From contig JASBTZ010000007.1 of the NCBI GenBank assembly GCA_030148165.1, forward strand, positions 372,001 through 436,000: a stretch of 64,000 bases of DNA. Direction: 5' to 3'. Under the pieces are notes generated by a model. The model ran no database searches and was not told the DNA's origin. It was given only the letters and a program-made list of their open reading frames with translations. Position 1 is the first letter of the stretch, and every line of letters begins with the position of its first letter. The stretch is from Bacteroidota bacterium. GTDB lineage: Bacteria; Bacteroidota; Bacteroidia; Flavobacteriales_D; Crocinitomicaceae. The position numbers were made by a program, and so were the translations under genes. Of this stretch, positions 7,951 to 16,577 are shown one piece after another.

Positions 7951-9663
7951 TTACGAGGATAAAGAGACGAGTAGAGCATCATCTGTTTTATCTACCTTTA
8001 TTAACTCGTGATTCCGAAGACCTTTGAGAGCCTTATCCCACTGCTTATTGCTGAGACCGACTTCCACTTTCAATGAATTTAACTCCATTGGAGTCCCTGT
8101 TCTGGTAAGAATAGTGTACACAGCTTTTTCATTGTCAGTTAACTCGGGTCCTTGTTTTCCAAATTTCTCTGGTTTCATTTGCGGGAAGAAAAGTACTTCC
8201 TGAATGGATTCATTATTCGTCAGGAACATGATTAACCGATCAATTCCGATTCCCAACCCTGATGTTGGCGGCATACCATATTCCAGAGCACGAAGGAAAT
8301 CCTGATCGATAAACATCGCCTCGTCGTCTCCTTTTTCAGATAGCTTTAATTGATCTTCAAAACGTTCTCGCTGATCGATAGGATCATTCAGCTCAGAATA
8401 CGCATTAGCGATCTCTTTACCGCAAACCATTAACTCGAATCGTTCCGTTAATTCAGGATCATCACGATGTTCTTTACATAAGGGTGACATCTCCTTCGGA
8501 TAATCGATAATGAACGTTGGTTGAATGTAATTACCTTCACATTTTTCACCGAAGATCTCATCAATGAGCTTGCCTTTACCCATCGTGTCATCCACTTCAA
8601 CACCATTGGACTTACACCAGCTTTTTAATTCATCTTCTGACTTATCTTTAATGTCAAATCCAGTGTGATCGATGATCGCCTGACGCATGGTTACCCTTTT
8701 ATAAGGTGCTTTGAAATCGATCTTATGTTCTCCGAATTGAGCCTCCGTTGTACCGTTAACCTGTAGTGCACAGAATTCGAGTAGCTGCTCAGTAAATTCC
8801 ATCATCCAGTTGTAATCCTTATAAGCAACATAGATCTCCATGGCTGTGAACTCAGGATTGTGAGTTCGGTCCATTCCTTCATTTCTGAAGTTCTTAGAGA
8901 ACTCATACACTCCATCAAATCCACCAACAATTAAGCGCTTCAGGTAAAGCTCGTTGGCAATTCTCAGATAAAGCGGAATATCCAATGCATTGTGATGTGT
9001 AATAAATGGTCTTGCTGCTGCACCACCGGGAATCGGTTGAAGAACCGGTGTCTCTACTTCGAGATATCCTCTTTCATTAAAGAAATCACGCATAGCCTGA
9101 AAAAGCTTCGTTCGTTTCACGAAGACCTCTTTTACATGTGGGTTGACCACCAGGTCAGCATATCGTTGACGATAGCGCATTTCCGGGTTGGTGAATCCGT
9201 CGTGAACATTTCCGTCTGCATCCGTTTTAGGTAGCGGTAATGGCTTAAGAGATTTACTAAGTATTGTGAATTTATTGACCTTCACTGAGATCTCTCCAAC
9301 CTGCGTCTTGAAAAGCTCACCTTCGATTCCCAGAAAATCTCCCAGGTCAAGATGACGTTTAAATATTTCATTGTAAGCAGATGTATCCTCATCTACTGCT
9401 AGTTCATCGCGATTGAAATAACACTGAATTCTTCCGGATGAATCCTGTAGCTCAGCAAACGAGGCCTTACCCATGATCCGTTTGGACATCATTCTTCCGG
9501 CAATACAAACCTGTTTGCCTTCTTCGAAATTAGCCTTAATATCTTCCGCGTGATCGCTCACCGGGTACAATTCCGCGGGGTAAGGATTGATTCCTAACTC
9601 CTGGAGTTTTTCTCTTGTCTCCCTACGTTGGATTTCCTGATCTGATAACTCGTTAATGCTCAT
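7951..9663 (-). CDS. lysS: lysyl-tRNA synthetase (class II) with C-terminal extension
   Basis: Charges tRNA-Lys. An N-terminal OB-fold anticodon domain (about residues 50-150) precedes the class II catalytic core. Motif 2 is the segment FRNEGMDRTHNPEF followed by AMEIYVAY, and motif 3 is GLGIGIDRLIMFL. The ATG at 9663 (MSINELSDQ) is preferred over an in-frame GTG two codons upstream, giving 570 residues. That is about 65 more than the E. coli enzyme. The excess is a C-terminal segment after FFPQMKPEKFG that looks like a small winged-helix-type domain (LTDNEKAVYTILTRTGTPM onward); I believe similar extensions occur in other Bacteroidota. A TATCTTTG box lies just upstream. Confidence 0.96.
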   Translation of the reverse strand: MSINELSDQEIQRRETREKLQELGINPYPAELYPVSDHAEDIKANFEEGKQVCIAGRMMSKRIMGKASFAELQDSSGRIQCYFNRDELAVDEDTSAYNEIFKRHLDLGDFLGIEGELFKTQVGEISVKVNKFTILSKSLKPLPLPKTDADGNVHDGFTNPEMRYRQRYADLVVNPHVKEVFVKRTKLFQAMRDFFNERGYLEVETPVLQPIPGGAAARPFITHHNALDIPLYLRIANELYLKRLIVGGFDGVYEFSKNFRNEGMDRTHNPEFTAMEIYVAYKDYNWMMEFTEQLLEFCALQVNGTTEAQFGEHKIDFKAPYKRVTMRQAIIDHTGFDIKDKSEDELKSWCKSNGVEVDDTMGKGKLIDEIFGEKCEGNYIQPTFIIDYPKEMSPLCKEHRDDPELTERFELMVCGKEIANAYSELNDPIDQRERFEDQLKLSEKGDDEAMFIDQDFLRALEYGMPPTSGLGIGIDRLIMFLTNNESIQEVLFFPQMKPEKFGKQGPELTDNEKAVYTILTRTGTPMELNSLKVEVGLSNKQWDKALKGLRNHELIKVDKTDDALLVSLSS

Positions 9664-9682
9664 ATACACATCTTGCTGGTGG

Positions 9683-9690
9683 CAAAGATA
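9683..9690 (-). promoter_or_regulatory. candidate -7 promoter box of lysS
   Basis: On the minus strand TATCTTTG matches the Bacteroidota -7 consensus TAnnTTTG exactly. It lies about 20 bases before the lysS ATG. No clear TTTG -33 element is visible at the usual distance, so support is partial. Confidence 0.3.
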
Positions 9691-9735
9691 GTTAAATCGA
9701 ATATTTGATATTTATTATCTAATTATATTTACACA

Positions 9736-10290
9736 ATGGACTTTAACGCAGTAAAAGCACTACATATCATATTCGTTGTTAGCTGGTTTGCGGGACTGTT
9801 CTATATTGTCCGTCTTTTCATTTATCATACGGAGGCCCAAAACAAGGAAGAGCCTATTAAAACAGCACTTTCAGAGCAATTTGAGGTGATGGAAAAAAGA
9901 CTTTGGTGGATCATTACCACACCGGCGATGATCCTGACAATTGTGTTTGGTACATGGATGCTATTTCACCCGAAAGGTCCGGGGATCGATTATTATATGT
10001 CGGCTGGATGGATGCATATTAAGCTAAGTTTCGTAGTCATATTGCTAGTCTACCATTTTGTTTGCCAGTCGATCATGATAAAGATGACCAAAGGCAAGTT
10101 TAGCTGGTCTTCATCGTTATTAAGATTATGGAACGAGTTGGCGACACTATGTCTGGTGGCAATAGTCTTCTTAGTGACGATGAAGCATTCACTGGATTGG
10201 ATAACAGCTACAGTAGCTTTCTTCGCAGTAGCAATAGGATTGATGATATTGATCAAATTATATAAACGAATCAGAGAAAAACAACAATAA
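9736..10290 (+). CDS. hemJ: HemJ-type protoporphyrinogen IX oxidase / CopD-family membrane protein
   Basis: A 184-residue membrane protein with about four to five hydrophobic helices. It has the HemJ pattern: an N-terminal ALHIIFVVSWFAGLFYIVRLF with a conserved His, EKRLWWIITTPAM, GWMHIKLSFV with a second His, and LRLWNELATL plus a following VTMK. HemJ oxidises protoporphyrinogen IX in the inner membrane and is the usual form of this step in bacteria lacking HemG/HemY. It is divergent from lysS and is followed after one base by the enoyl-CoA hydratase gene, so the two are probably co-transcribed. No other haem gene is nearby. Confidence 0.85.
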   Translation: MDFNAVKALHIIFVVSWFAGLFYIVRLFIYHTEAQNKEEPIKTALSEQFEVMEKRLWWIITTPAMILTIVFGTWMLFHPKGPGIDYYMSAGWMHIKLSFVVILLVYHFVCQSIMIKMTKGKFSWSSSLLRLWNELATLCLVAIVFLVTMKHSLDWITATVAFFAVAIGLMILIKLYKRIREKQQ

Positions 10291-10291
10291 G

Positions 10292-11065
10292 ATGTACAAC
10301 AATATTTTAGTTGAAAGCAATGACCAGATTAGCAGAATAACGATCAATCGACCGGATCAACTGAACGCATTGAACAAAGAAACGATTGCTGAGCTACACA
10401 ATGCCTTAAAAGAGGCGAATGGCGATCCATCGATCGGTGTGATCATACTGACTGGATCCGGAGAGAAGTCGTTTGTGGCGGGAGCTGACATTAAAGAATT
10501 TGCCCATTTTTCCATCGCTGAAGGTGGACAATTGGCTGCTAATGGTCAACAAACCTTATTTAGTTATATCGAAAATCTAAGCACACCGGTCATTGCTGCT
10601 GTAAATGGATTTGCGCTGGGCGGCGGACTTGAATTAGCTATGTGCTCCCACATACGCGTTGCATCATCCAATGCCAGAATGGGCTTACCTGAAGTCAGTT
10701 TAGGTGTGATTCCCGGATATGGTGGTACACAACGACTCGCGCACCTGGTTGGTCGTGGAAAGGCCAATGAAATGGTTTTCACTGCAGGGATGATCAATGC
10801 CGACGATGCGCTACAGTGGGGTCTGGTAAACTACGTGGTAGAGCAAAGTGACTTAATAGCTAAGGCGGAAGAGATTGCAGGAAAGATCCTGAAGAATTCA
10901 CCGATGGCTATTTCAGCTGCTATTCGATCGATCAACGCGAATTACGAAGATGGCGTCAATGGATTTGACGTTGAGATTGAAGAATTCGGTAAATGTTTCG
11001 GTACGGCAGACTTTAAAGAAGGAACAACGGCCTTTTTAGAAAAACGAAAGGCCAATTTCAGATAG
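10292..11065 (+). CDS. enoyl-CoA hydratase (crotonase family)
   Basis: A 257-residue crotonase-fold enzyme, probably hydrating 2-enoyl-CoA in fatty-acid or amino-acid breakdown. The oxyanion-hole segments AGADIKEF (about 64-70) and [12 protein letters not shown] (about 106-117) are intact. Both catalytic glutamates of true hydratases are present, E114 in GGGLELAM and E134 in LPEVSLG, followed by [10 protein letters not shown]. That favours a hydratase over an isomerase. The start at 10292 lies just after hemJ, with the flippase gene three bases downstream, indicating a compact operon. The physiological substrate, such as crotonyl-CoA, cannot be decided. Confidence 0.92.
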   Translation: MYNNILVESNDQISRITINRPDQLNALNKETIAELHNALKEANGDPSIGVIILTGSGEKSFVAGADIKEFAHFSIAEGGQLAANGQQTLFSYIENLSTPVIAAVNGFALGGGLELAMCSHIRVASSNARMGLPEVSLGVIPGYGGTQRLAHLVGRGKANEMVFTAGMINADDALQWGLVNYVVEQSDLIAKAEEIAGKILKNSPMAISAAIRSINANYEDGVNGFDVEIEEFGKCFGTADFKEGTTAFLEKRKANFR

Positions 11066-11068
11066 CAT

Positions 11069-12523
11069 TTGAGTGCAGTTAGAAAATTAGTAGGGCAAAC
11101 AGCCATTTATGGACTGCCAACGATAGTTGGTAGGTTATTGAATTATCTGTTAGTACCACTTTACACGTACTATCTACCGCCTGATAAATATGGAATCGTA
11201 TCGGAGCTTTACGCCTGGGTGGCGGTATTAATGGTCTTACTGACTTTTGGAATGGAAACAGCATTCTTTAAGTTCTTCCATGATAAAGAGGATAAGGAAA
11301 CTGTCTTCCGTAATTCATTTTTGACTGTTATAGGTCTTAATTCTGTGTTTTATTTGTTGATAATCGTTTTTAATCAACAAATTGCGGATGTGCTATTATT
11401 CTCTGATCATCCGGAATATATCATTCTTCTTGGTGCGATTGTTTGTATAGATGCTGTTTCAGCTTTGCCAATGGCAAAGCTGAGGTCTCAGTTTAAAGCA
11501 GTTCGATTTTCAATCATTCATTCTATCGTAATCGTGGTGAATATTGGTGGAAATCTCATTTTCCTCTTATTCTTGATGGATCCCGCCAGGCCGGAAGAGG
11601 GAGTCCTGTTTATTCTAATAGCCAATTTACTTTCATCGTCCGTAAAAATTATCGGTACTCTATCGGATTATTTTAAACTTAAGTTTACGTTTAATCGGGA
11701 GCTGGCAAAGGAAATGTTATGGTATGCATTTCCATTAGTCATTGCAGGATTTGCCGGCATTATTAATGAAATGTTGGACCGTGTTATTTTGAAGCATCTC
11801 TTGTATGCACAAGAGGAATATTCATTGGTTCAGGCAGAGGCACAATTAGGGATTTATAGTGCCTGTTATAAGCTAGCTGTATTGGTAACAATAGGTCTTC
11901 AGGCCTATCGATACGCAGCTGAACCTTTTTTCTTTGCCAATGCCAGAGTGAAAGGATCGAATGAGCTCTTTGTTCGGATTATGAACTACTTTGTCGCAGT
12001 TTTTTGTCTTCTATTTCTGTTGGTTTCACTGAACATTGACATTTTTAAATACTTTATCACGAACGACGCATTTTGGGTAGGCTTGAATGTTGTCCCAATA
12101 CTATTGATGGCCAATGTGTTTTATGCCATTTACCTCAATCAATCAATATGGTATAAGCTGTCCGGTCACACGCGGTTTGGGGCATACATAGCTATTGGTG
12201 GAGCAGCCATTACAATTTTTATCAATCTTCTTTTTATTCCGATTTATGGGTTTTGGGCGAGTGCCTGGGCCACATTTATCGTTTACGGTGTGCAAATGAT
12301 AGCCTCTTACTTGCTAGGGCAAAAGTACTATCCCATACCATACAACCTAAAAAAGTTTTTTTTCTACCTCGGATTAGCAGCTGGACTGTTCATGTTGGCA
12401 TACCTTGTAAATCTTGACCCGGGTGATTTCAGTTGGCAAAAATTCTTTTTTCATAATGCACTTATTTTGTTCTATGTAGGTGTTGTTTGGTTTATCGAAA
12501 AACCCAAACTGGCAAAAAACTAA
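11069..12523 (+). CDS. polysaccharide flippase (Wzx/MATE-like oligosaccharidyl-lipid exporter)
   Basis: An integral membrane protein of 484 residues with about 14 hydrophobic helices, beginning QTAIYGLPTIVGRLLNYLLVPLYT, the hallmark start of polysaccharide biosynthesis (RfbX/Wzx) proteins. It likely flips lipid-linked sugar units across the inner membrane for O-antigen or capsule. The start is TTG at 11069, three bases after the preceding stop. No ATG exists close to the conserved N terminus, so a TTG start is accepted with moderate confidence. The O-antigen ligase and Wzz-like genes 6 kb away may act in the same pathway. Confidence 0.88.
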   Translation: MSAVRKLVGQTAIYGLPTIVGRLLNYLLVPLYTYYLPPDKYGIVSELYAWVAVLMVLLTFGMETAFFKFFHDKEDKETVFRNSFLTVIGLNSVFYLLIIVFNQQIADVLLFSDHPEYIILLGAIVCIDAVSALPMAKLRSQFKAVRFSIIHSIVIVVNIGGNLIFLLFLMDPARPEEGVLFILIANLLSSSVKIIGTLSDYFKLKFTFNRELAKEMLWYAFPLVIAGFAGIINEMLDRVILKHLLYAQEEYSLVQAEAQLGIYSACYKLAVLVTIGLQAYRYAAEPFFFANARVKGSNELFVRIMNYFVAVFCLLFLLVSLNIDIFKYFITNDAFWVGLNVVPILLMANVFYAIYLNQSIWYKLSGHTRFGAYIAIGGAAITIFINLLFIPIYGFWASAWATFIVYGVQMIASYLLGQKYYPIPYNLKKFFFYLGLAAGLFMLAYLVNLDPGDFSWQKFFFHNALILFYVGVVWFIEKPKLAKN

Positions 12524-12614
12524 CTATTGGTCGTTAGTAACTTCTTCCAAATAGCCCATTATTCGAGGCTTAGCGGGCTTGAAAATTCTTATTTTTGATT
12601 CTTTATACTTTGTT

Positions 12615-13049
12615 ATGAAAGTCAAAGTCATAAACAGATCAAAACATGCGTTACCCAACTATGAAACGTCAGCTTCAGCAGGCCTCGATGTTAGGGCTAA
12701 TTTAGATGAGGCAGTTGTTCTAAAACCGATGGAGCGCGCATTAATAAAAACCGGATTGTTTCTGGAGATTCCTGAAGGCTATGAATGTCAGGTTCGACCA
12801 AGAAGTGGTTTGGCATATAAGAATGGAATTACGGTATTAAATGCTCCGGGAACCATCGATGCTGATTATCGTGGAGAGGTAGGGGTAATTCTCATAAACC
12901 TGTCTAAGGAAGAATTCACAATTGAAGATGGAGAACGAGTAGCACAGCTGGTCTTTGCATCGTTTGAACAAGCGGAATGGATAGAAGCAGATGTCTTAAC
13001 CGACACAGAGAGAGGAGAAGGTGGCTTCGGAAGTACCGGAAGAAAATAA
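12615..13049 (+). CDS. dut: deoxyuridine 5'-triphosphate nucleotidohydrolase (dUTPase)
   Basis: Hydrolyses dUTP to dUMP, keeping uracil out of DNA and supplying dTMP synthesis; a homotrimer. The ATG at 12615 gives 144 residues (MKVKVINRS), the normal length; an upstream in-frame ATG at 12579 would add twelve unconserved residues. All five family motifs are visible: [30 protein letters not shown] with the catalytic Asp, GERVAQLVF, and the C-terminal [10 protein letters not shown]. It is followed after seven bases by the nucleotidyltransferase, as the start of a tightly packed run of genes. Confidence 0.96.
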   Translation: MKVKVINRSKHALPNYETSASAGLDVRANLDEAVVLKPMERALIKTGLFLEIPEGYECQVRPRSGLAYKNGITVLNAPGTIDADYRGEVGVILINLSKEEFTIEDGERVAQLVFASFEQAEWIEADVLTDTERGEGGFGSTGRK

Positions 13050-13056
13050 TTGAATT

Positions 13057-14076
13057 ATGAAGATAATTGTTCCAATGGCAGGACGTGGAAGTCGCTTAAG
13101 ACCTCATACTTTGTCTGTTCCTAAACCACTCGTTCCGGTTGCTGGTCAACCAATCGTACACCGACTTGTTAAGGATATCGCCAGTGTGGTACAAACAGAT
13201 ATCGAAGAAATTTCTTTCATTCTTGGCGACCCCGCATTCTTTGGAGAAGATGTGATAGAAAGCCTGACCAGTCTTGCAGAAGAGCTGGGTGCCCGAGCTA
13301 CCATTTATCGTCAGGATGAGCCTCTTGGAACTGGTCACGCCATCATGTGTGCAAAGGATTCGTTGCAAGGACCGGCCGTAATAGCTTATGCCGACACCTT
13401 GATTAAAGCTGATTTGAGCCTGGATCCATCAGCAGATGCTGTAATATGGGTGAAACAAGTCGATAATCCGGAAGCGTACGGCGTAGTGCAACTGAGTGAT
13501 AACTCGGAAATTGTGGAGCTGGTGGAAAAACCAACTGATTTCGTAAGTGACCTGGCCGTCATAGGCATCTACTATTTTAAGGATGTAAGCGTTCTTCGCG
13601 ACGAATTACAGTACGTTTTGGATAACGATATTATCAACGGCGGAGAATACCAGATCAATGACGGTATCAAAAGAATGATGGCCAATGGGAAGATATTTAA
13701 ACCAGGAGAAGTTCAGCAATGGATGGACTGCGGCAATAAACAAGTTGTAATTGAGACTAACAGACAGGTATTAGAGAACGAGTCGAAGGAAGGAATCAAT
13801 AATGTATCATCTACCGTACAGAATGAAAACAGTGTTATCATTCAACCTTGCTTTATAGCCGAAAATGTTAAAATTTCGAACGCTGTGATTGGTCCGCATG
13901 TATCTATCGGAAGAGATTCAGAAATAAAAGACAGCGTAATCTCCAATTCGATCATTCAGCATAACAGCCTTATTACACAAGCAAATATCAAGGATTCTAT
14001 GATAGGTGCTTTTGTAAATTATACAGGAGTGGCAAAGGATTTGAGTATAGGAGATTATACAACAATACATGAGTAG
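13057..14076 (+). CDS. sugar-1-phosphate nucleotidyltransferase with C-terminal left-handed beta-helix
   Basis: A 339-residue NTP-transferase family protein. The N terminus has the nucleotide-binding signature MAGRGSRLRPHTLSVPKPL (about residues 7-25), then GTGHAIMCAKD and YADTL for sugar-phosphate and metal binding, followed by VVELVEKP-like and QWMDCGN segments. Residues about 255-339 are hexapeptide-like (IQPCFIAENVKISNAVIGP and on), forming a left-handed beta-helix as in GlmU-type and glucose-1-phosphate transferases. It makes an NDP-sugar for polysaccharide synthesis; which nucleotide and sugar cannot be read off. Its end overlaps the next ATG by eight bases. Confidence 0.88.
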   Translation: MKIIVPMAGRGSRLRPHTLSVPKPLVPVAGQPIVHRLVKDIASVVQTDIEEISFILGDPAFFGEDVIESLTSLAEELGARATIYRQDEPLGTGHAIMCAKDSLQGPAVIAYADTLIKADLSLDPSADAVIWVKQVDNPEAYGVVQLSDNSEIVELVEKPTDFVSDLAVIGIYYFKDVSVLRDELQYVLDNDIINGGEYQINDGIKRMMANGKIFKPGEVQQWMDCGNKQVVIETNRQVLENESKEGINNVSSTVQNENSVIIQPCFIAENVKISNAVIGPHVSIGRDSEIKDSVISNSIIQHNSLITQANIKDSMIGAFVNYTGVAKDLSIGDYTTIHE

Positions 14077-15778
14077 GTATTCTTTTATATACGGACTGAT
14101 TGCCATTCTTTTGTTCAACGCATGTGGAACAGAAAAAGAAGTCGTTGCGGAAGGCTCTGCGATGAGTTATAGTCAACACCCGTACATTGCTAAATTTCAT
14201 AAAGCACTTCGCTATAAAGCATCCGGACGGGGTGAAGAGGCCATTAAGCTCTTGGAAGAATGTCTGAAGATACGACAGGATGATGACGCTGTATACTATG
14301 TGCTTTCGCAACTAGAGTTGGAAAGGGATAACTTACCGCAATCTTCCATATACATTGAAAAAGCAGCTGCACTGGACCCTGAAAATACCTGGTATATTCA
14401 GGAGCTCGCGTATATGTACTTCGAAACACAGCGTTATGATAAATCTGTTGACAACTTCAAAAAGCTTGTAGAGATAGAACCCAGAAACGTCGATTGGCTC
14501 TATGGATATGCCGAAGCATTGGTAAGGAATGGACAGGCATTAGAGGCTATAGAGGCATTATCGATGACTGAGGATCAGATCGGAAAATATCCGGACCTGT
14601 CTGTCCAGAAGTATCGTCTTTACATGTCTTTGAACAAAGAAGAGGAAGCTGTAAACGAATTGCTTGAAGCAAAAAAAGAGTTCCCCGCGGATCCTAGAAT
14701 AATAGCAACATTAACAGAGCATTACTTCAATAATAATCAGGTCGAAAAGGCGATTAGTATGTTGGAAGAATTAGTTAATGCTGATCCGGATAACGGACGT
14801 GCTCATCTCACACTGGCAGAAATTTATAGAAAGCAGAACAAACGCGAAGATTCATATCGTGAATTGAAACTGGCATTTAGATCATCAGATGTAGATATCG
14901 ATACAAAAATGCAGATTCTAATCAACATCCACGAGAGCTCTTACAAAGTTGACCCGGAGGTATACGAGCTGATAAAGATAATGGAGGAAGAGTATCCGAC
15001 CGAGGCTAAAACATATTCAATCAAGGGAGACTTTCTATTAAGGGCAGAAGATGAATCTGGAGCTTTAGCTGCATATAAAAAAGCCTTGGAGTTTGATAAA
15101 ACGCAATATCCAATCTGGAATCAGGTTCTGATCATGCTTTACCAGCAAAGCGATCATGAAGAACTTTTTAAATACAGCAGCGAGTGTTTGACCTTATACC
15201 CGACCATTTCTACGGTTTATCTCTTTAAGGGCTTAAGCGCTAATCAGCTTGACAAACACGAAGAAGCCATAGAGGCCTTATCTGCGGGAAAGGAATTGGT
15301 GATGAATGATAAGCCGATGGAAGCTGAATTTTACGGACAGCTCGGAGAAGCTTATTTCGGGATCAAGGAATTTGAAATGGGTACAAAGAATTACGACAAG
15401 GCACTGGAGTTATCCCCGGAGAGTCTGCTGCTTAAGAATAACTACGCATTCACACTGGCGTCGAATAAAAGGGAGCTTGAAAAAGCCGAATCATTGATTA
15501 AGCAGATTACTGAAGCGGCACCGGAACAACCACAATATTTGGATACCTATGGTTGGGTTCTTTTTCAGAAAGGAAAGTATTTAGATGCGAAATCATTATT
15601 CACTAAGGCATATGAGCTGGATTCAGGAGACCGAATGATCATGGAACACTTAGGTGATGTACACAGCATGCTGAATAATTCCACGGAAGCTGTCAAATGG
15701 TGGAAGCTTGCGCTTGAGCTGGACAGTGACAATGAAAGGCTTCAAAAGAAGATTAACGAAGGGAAGTATCATGAATAG
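14069..15778 (+). CDS. TPR-repeat outer-envelope lipoprotein
   Basis: A 569-residue lipoprotein with signal peptide and lipobox FNAC (C19). It is followed by a chain of more than ten tetratricopeptide-like helical pairs across most of the protein, for example EEAIKLLEECLKIRQDDDAVYY, GTKNYDKALELSPESLLLKNNYAFTL and AVKWWKLALELDSDNERLQ. Such proteins scaffold complexes at a membrane. It is tightly linked, by eight-base overlaps on both sides, to the nucleotidyltransferase upstream and the DUF4292 lipoprotein downstream. It therefore probably works with the envelope functions encoded there; its precise partner is unknown. Confidence 0.85.
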   Translation: MSRYSFIYGLIAILLFNACGTEKEVVAEGSAMSYSQHPYIAKFHKALRYKASGRGEEAIKLLEECLKIRQDDDAVYYVLSQLELERDNLPQSSIYIEKAAALDPENTWYIQELAYMYFETQRYDKSVDNFKKLVEIEPRNVDWLYGYAEALVRNGQALEAIEALSMTEDQIGKYPDLSVQKYRLYMSLNKEEEAVNELLEAKKEFPADPRIIATLTEHYFNNNQVEKAISMLEELVNADPDNGRAHLTLAEIYRKQNKREDSYRELKLAFRSSDVDIDTKMQILINIHESSYKVDPEVYELIKIMEEEYPTEAKTYSIKGDFLLRAEDESGALAAYKKALEFDKTQYPIWNQVLIMLYQQSDHEELFKYSSECLTLYPTISTVYLFKGLSANQLDKHEEAIEALSAGKELVMNDKPMEAEFYGQLGEAYFGIKEFEMGTKNYDKALELSPESLLLKNNYAFTLASNKRELEKAESLIKQITEAAPEQPQYLDTYGWVLFQKGKYLDAKSLFTKAYELDSGDRMIMEHLGDVHSMLNNSTEAVKWWKLALELDSDNERLQKKINEGKYHE

Positions 15779-16577
15779 GGTACACACATATCTCGGTGCT
15801 TTATTAATCCTCGGATCGCTATTCTCTTGTAGATCGTCCAAAGAGATTGTAGAGGAAAAGTTACCAAGAGTGAAGGATTCGGACCTAGTAACTGCCCTGG
15901 ATAGCATGTTTCGTCAACAGGTCGAGTTTTTTTACGCGAAAATTGCAACGGACTATAAAGATAGTTCTGAAAAACACTCATTCAAGACTTCCGTTCGACT
16001 AAAGAGTGATAGCATCTTTCACGCGGTTTTGTCATTTGCGAACATACCGATGGTAAACGCTCAGATGACGAACGATTCGGTTTATATGACCAATCGAAGA
16101 GATAAGTGCTATCGCGAGCAAAGCCTCGATTATCTGAGAAAACAATTTGGCGTTTCTTTCAGCTCGAAAAATGTAGAACAGTTATTGTTGGGGACACCTA
16201 TTGCATTCGATCCCGAACAAAAGTATCATCAGATCGATGACGATGGGATGTATTTGATCTGCTCACACAAGAAACGCGAGATCAAGCGAAACGAAAAGAA
16301 AGGCGATCGCGAGATTATAACCTATTATGGACTATCCAGAGATCTTCATACACTTGATCGTGTAATAATTGAGAGTCCGGAAGATACTGCGACCATACAG
16401 ATTGATTATCTCGAACGTGAGTTAGAGCAGGGGCTTCTTGTGCCGAAACGAGTTATAACCGTTGTAACTACTGCGAGAAATGTAGTTGAAGTTGAACTGA
16501 ATTATAAAAAGGTTCGCATCAATGAAAGAGAAACGATTCACTTTGTAATACCTGAAGATTATGAATTGTGTGAATAA
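15771..16577 (+). CDS. DUF4292 family lipoprotein
   Basis: A 268-residue lipoprotein (lipobox LFSC, C20) of the Bacteroidota-specific DUF4292 family. The remainder has a LolA-like antiparallel beta pattern: alternating strands such as SFKTSVRLKSDSIFHAVLSF, then NIPMVNAQMTNDSVYMTNRR, and a Lys/Arg-rich stretch KKREIKRNEKKGDR. The ATG at 15771 overlaps the preceding gene's end by eight bases; earlier in-frame starts would lack a signal peptide. It sits between the TPR lipoprotein and the EnvC-like gene and overlaps the latter by 17 bases. A role in envelope lipid or protein handling is inferred from the fold and context only. Confidence 0.8.
   Translation: MNRVHTYLGALLILGSLFSCRSSKEIVEEKLPRVKDSDLVTALDSMFRQQVEFFYAKIATDYKDSSEKHSFKTSVRLKSDSIFHAVLSFANIPMVNAQMTNDSVYMTNRRDKCYREQSLDYLRKQFGVSFSSKNVEQLLLGTPIAFDPEQKYHQIDDDGMYLICSHKKREIKRNEKKGDREIITYYGLSRDLHTLDRVIIESPEDTATIQIDYLERELEQGLLVPKRVITVVTTARNVVEVELNYKKVRINERETIHFVIPEDYELCE

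Noticed and set aside
15708-15770. Earlier in-frame start for the DUF4292 gene
   Set aside because: It would extend over the TPR gene's end and lose the lipoprotein signal peptide that begins at 15771.
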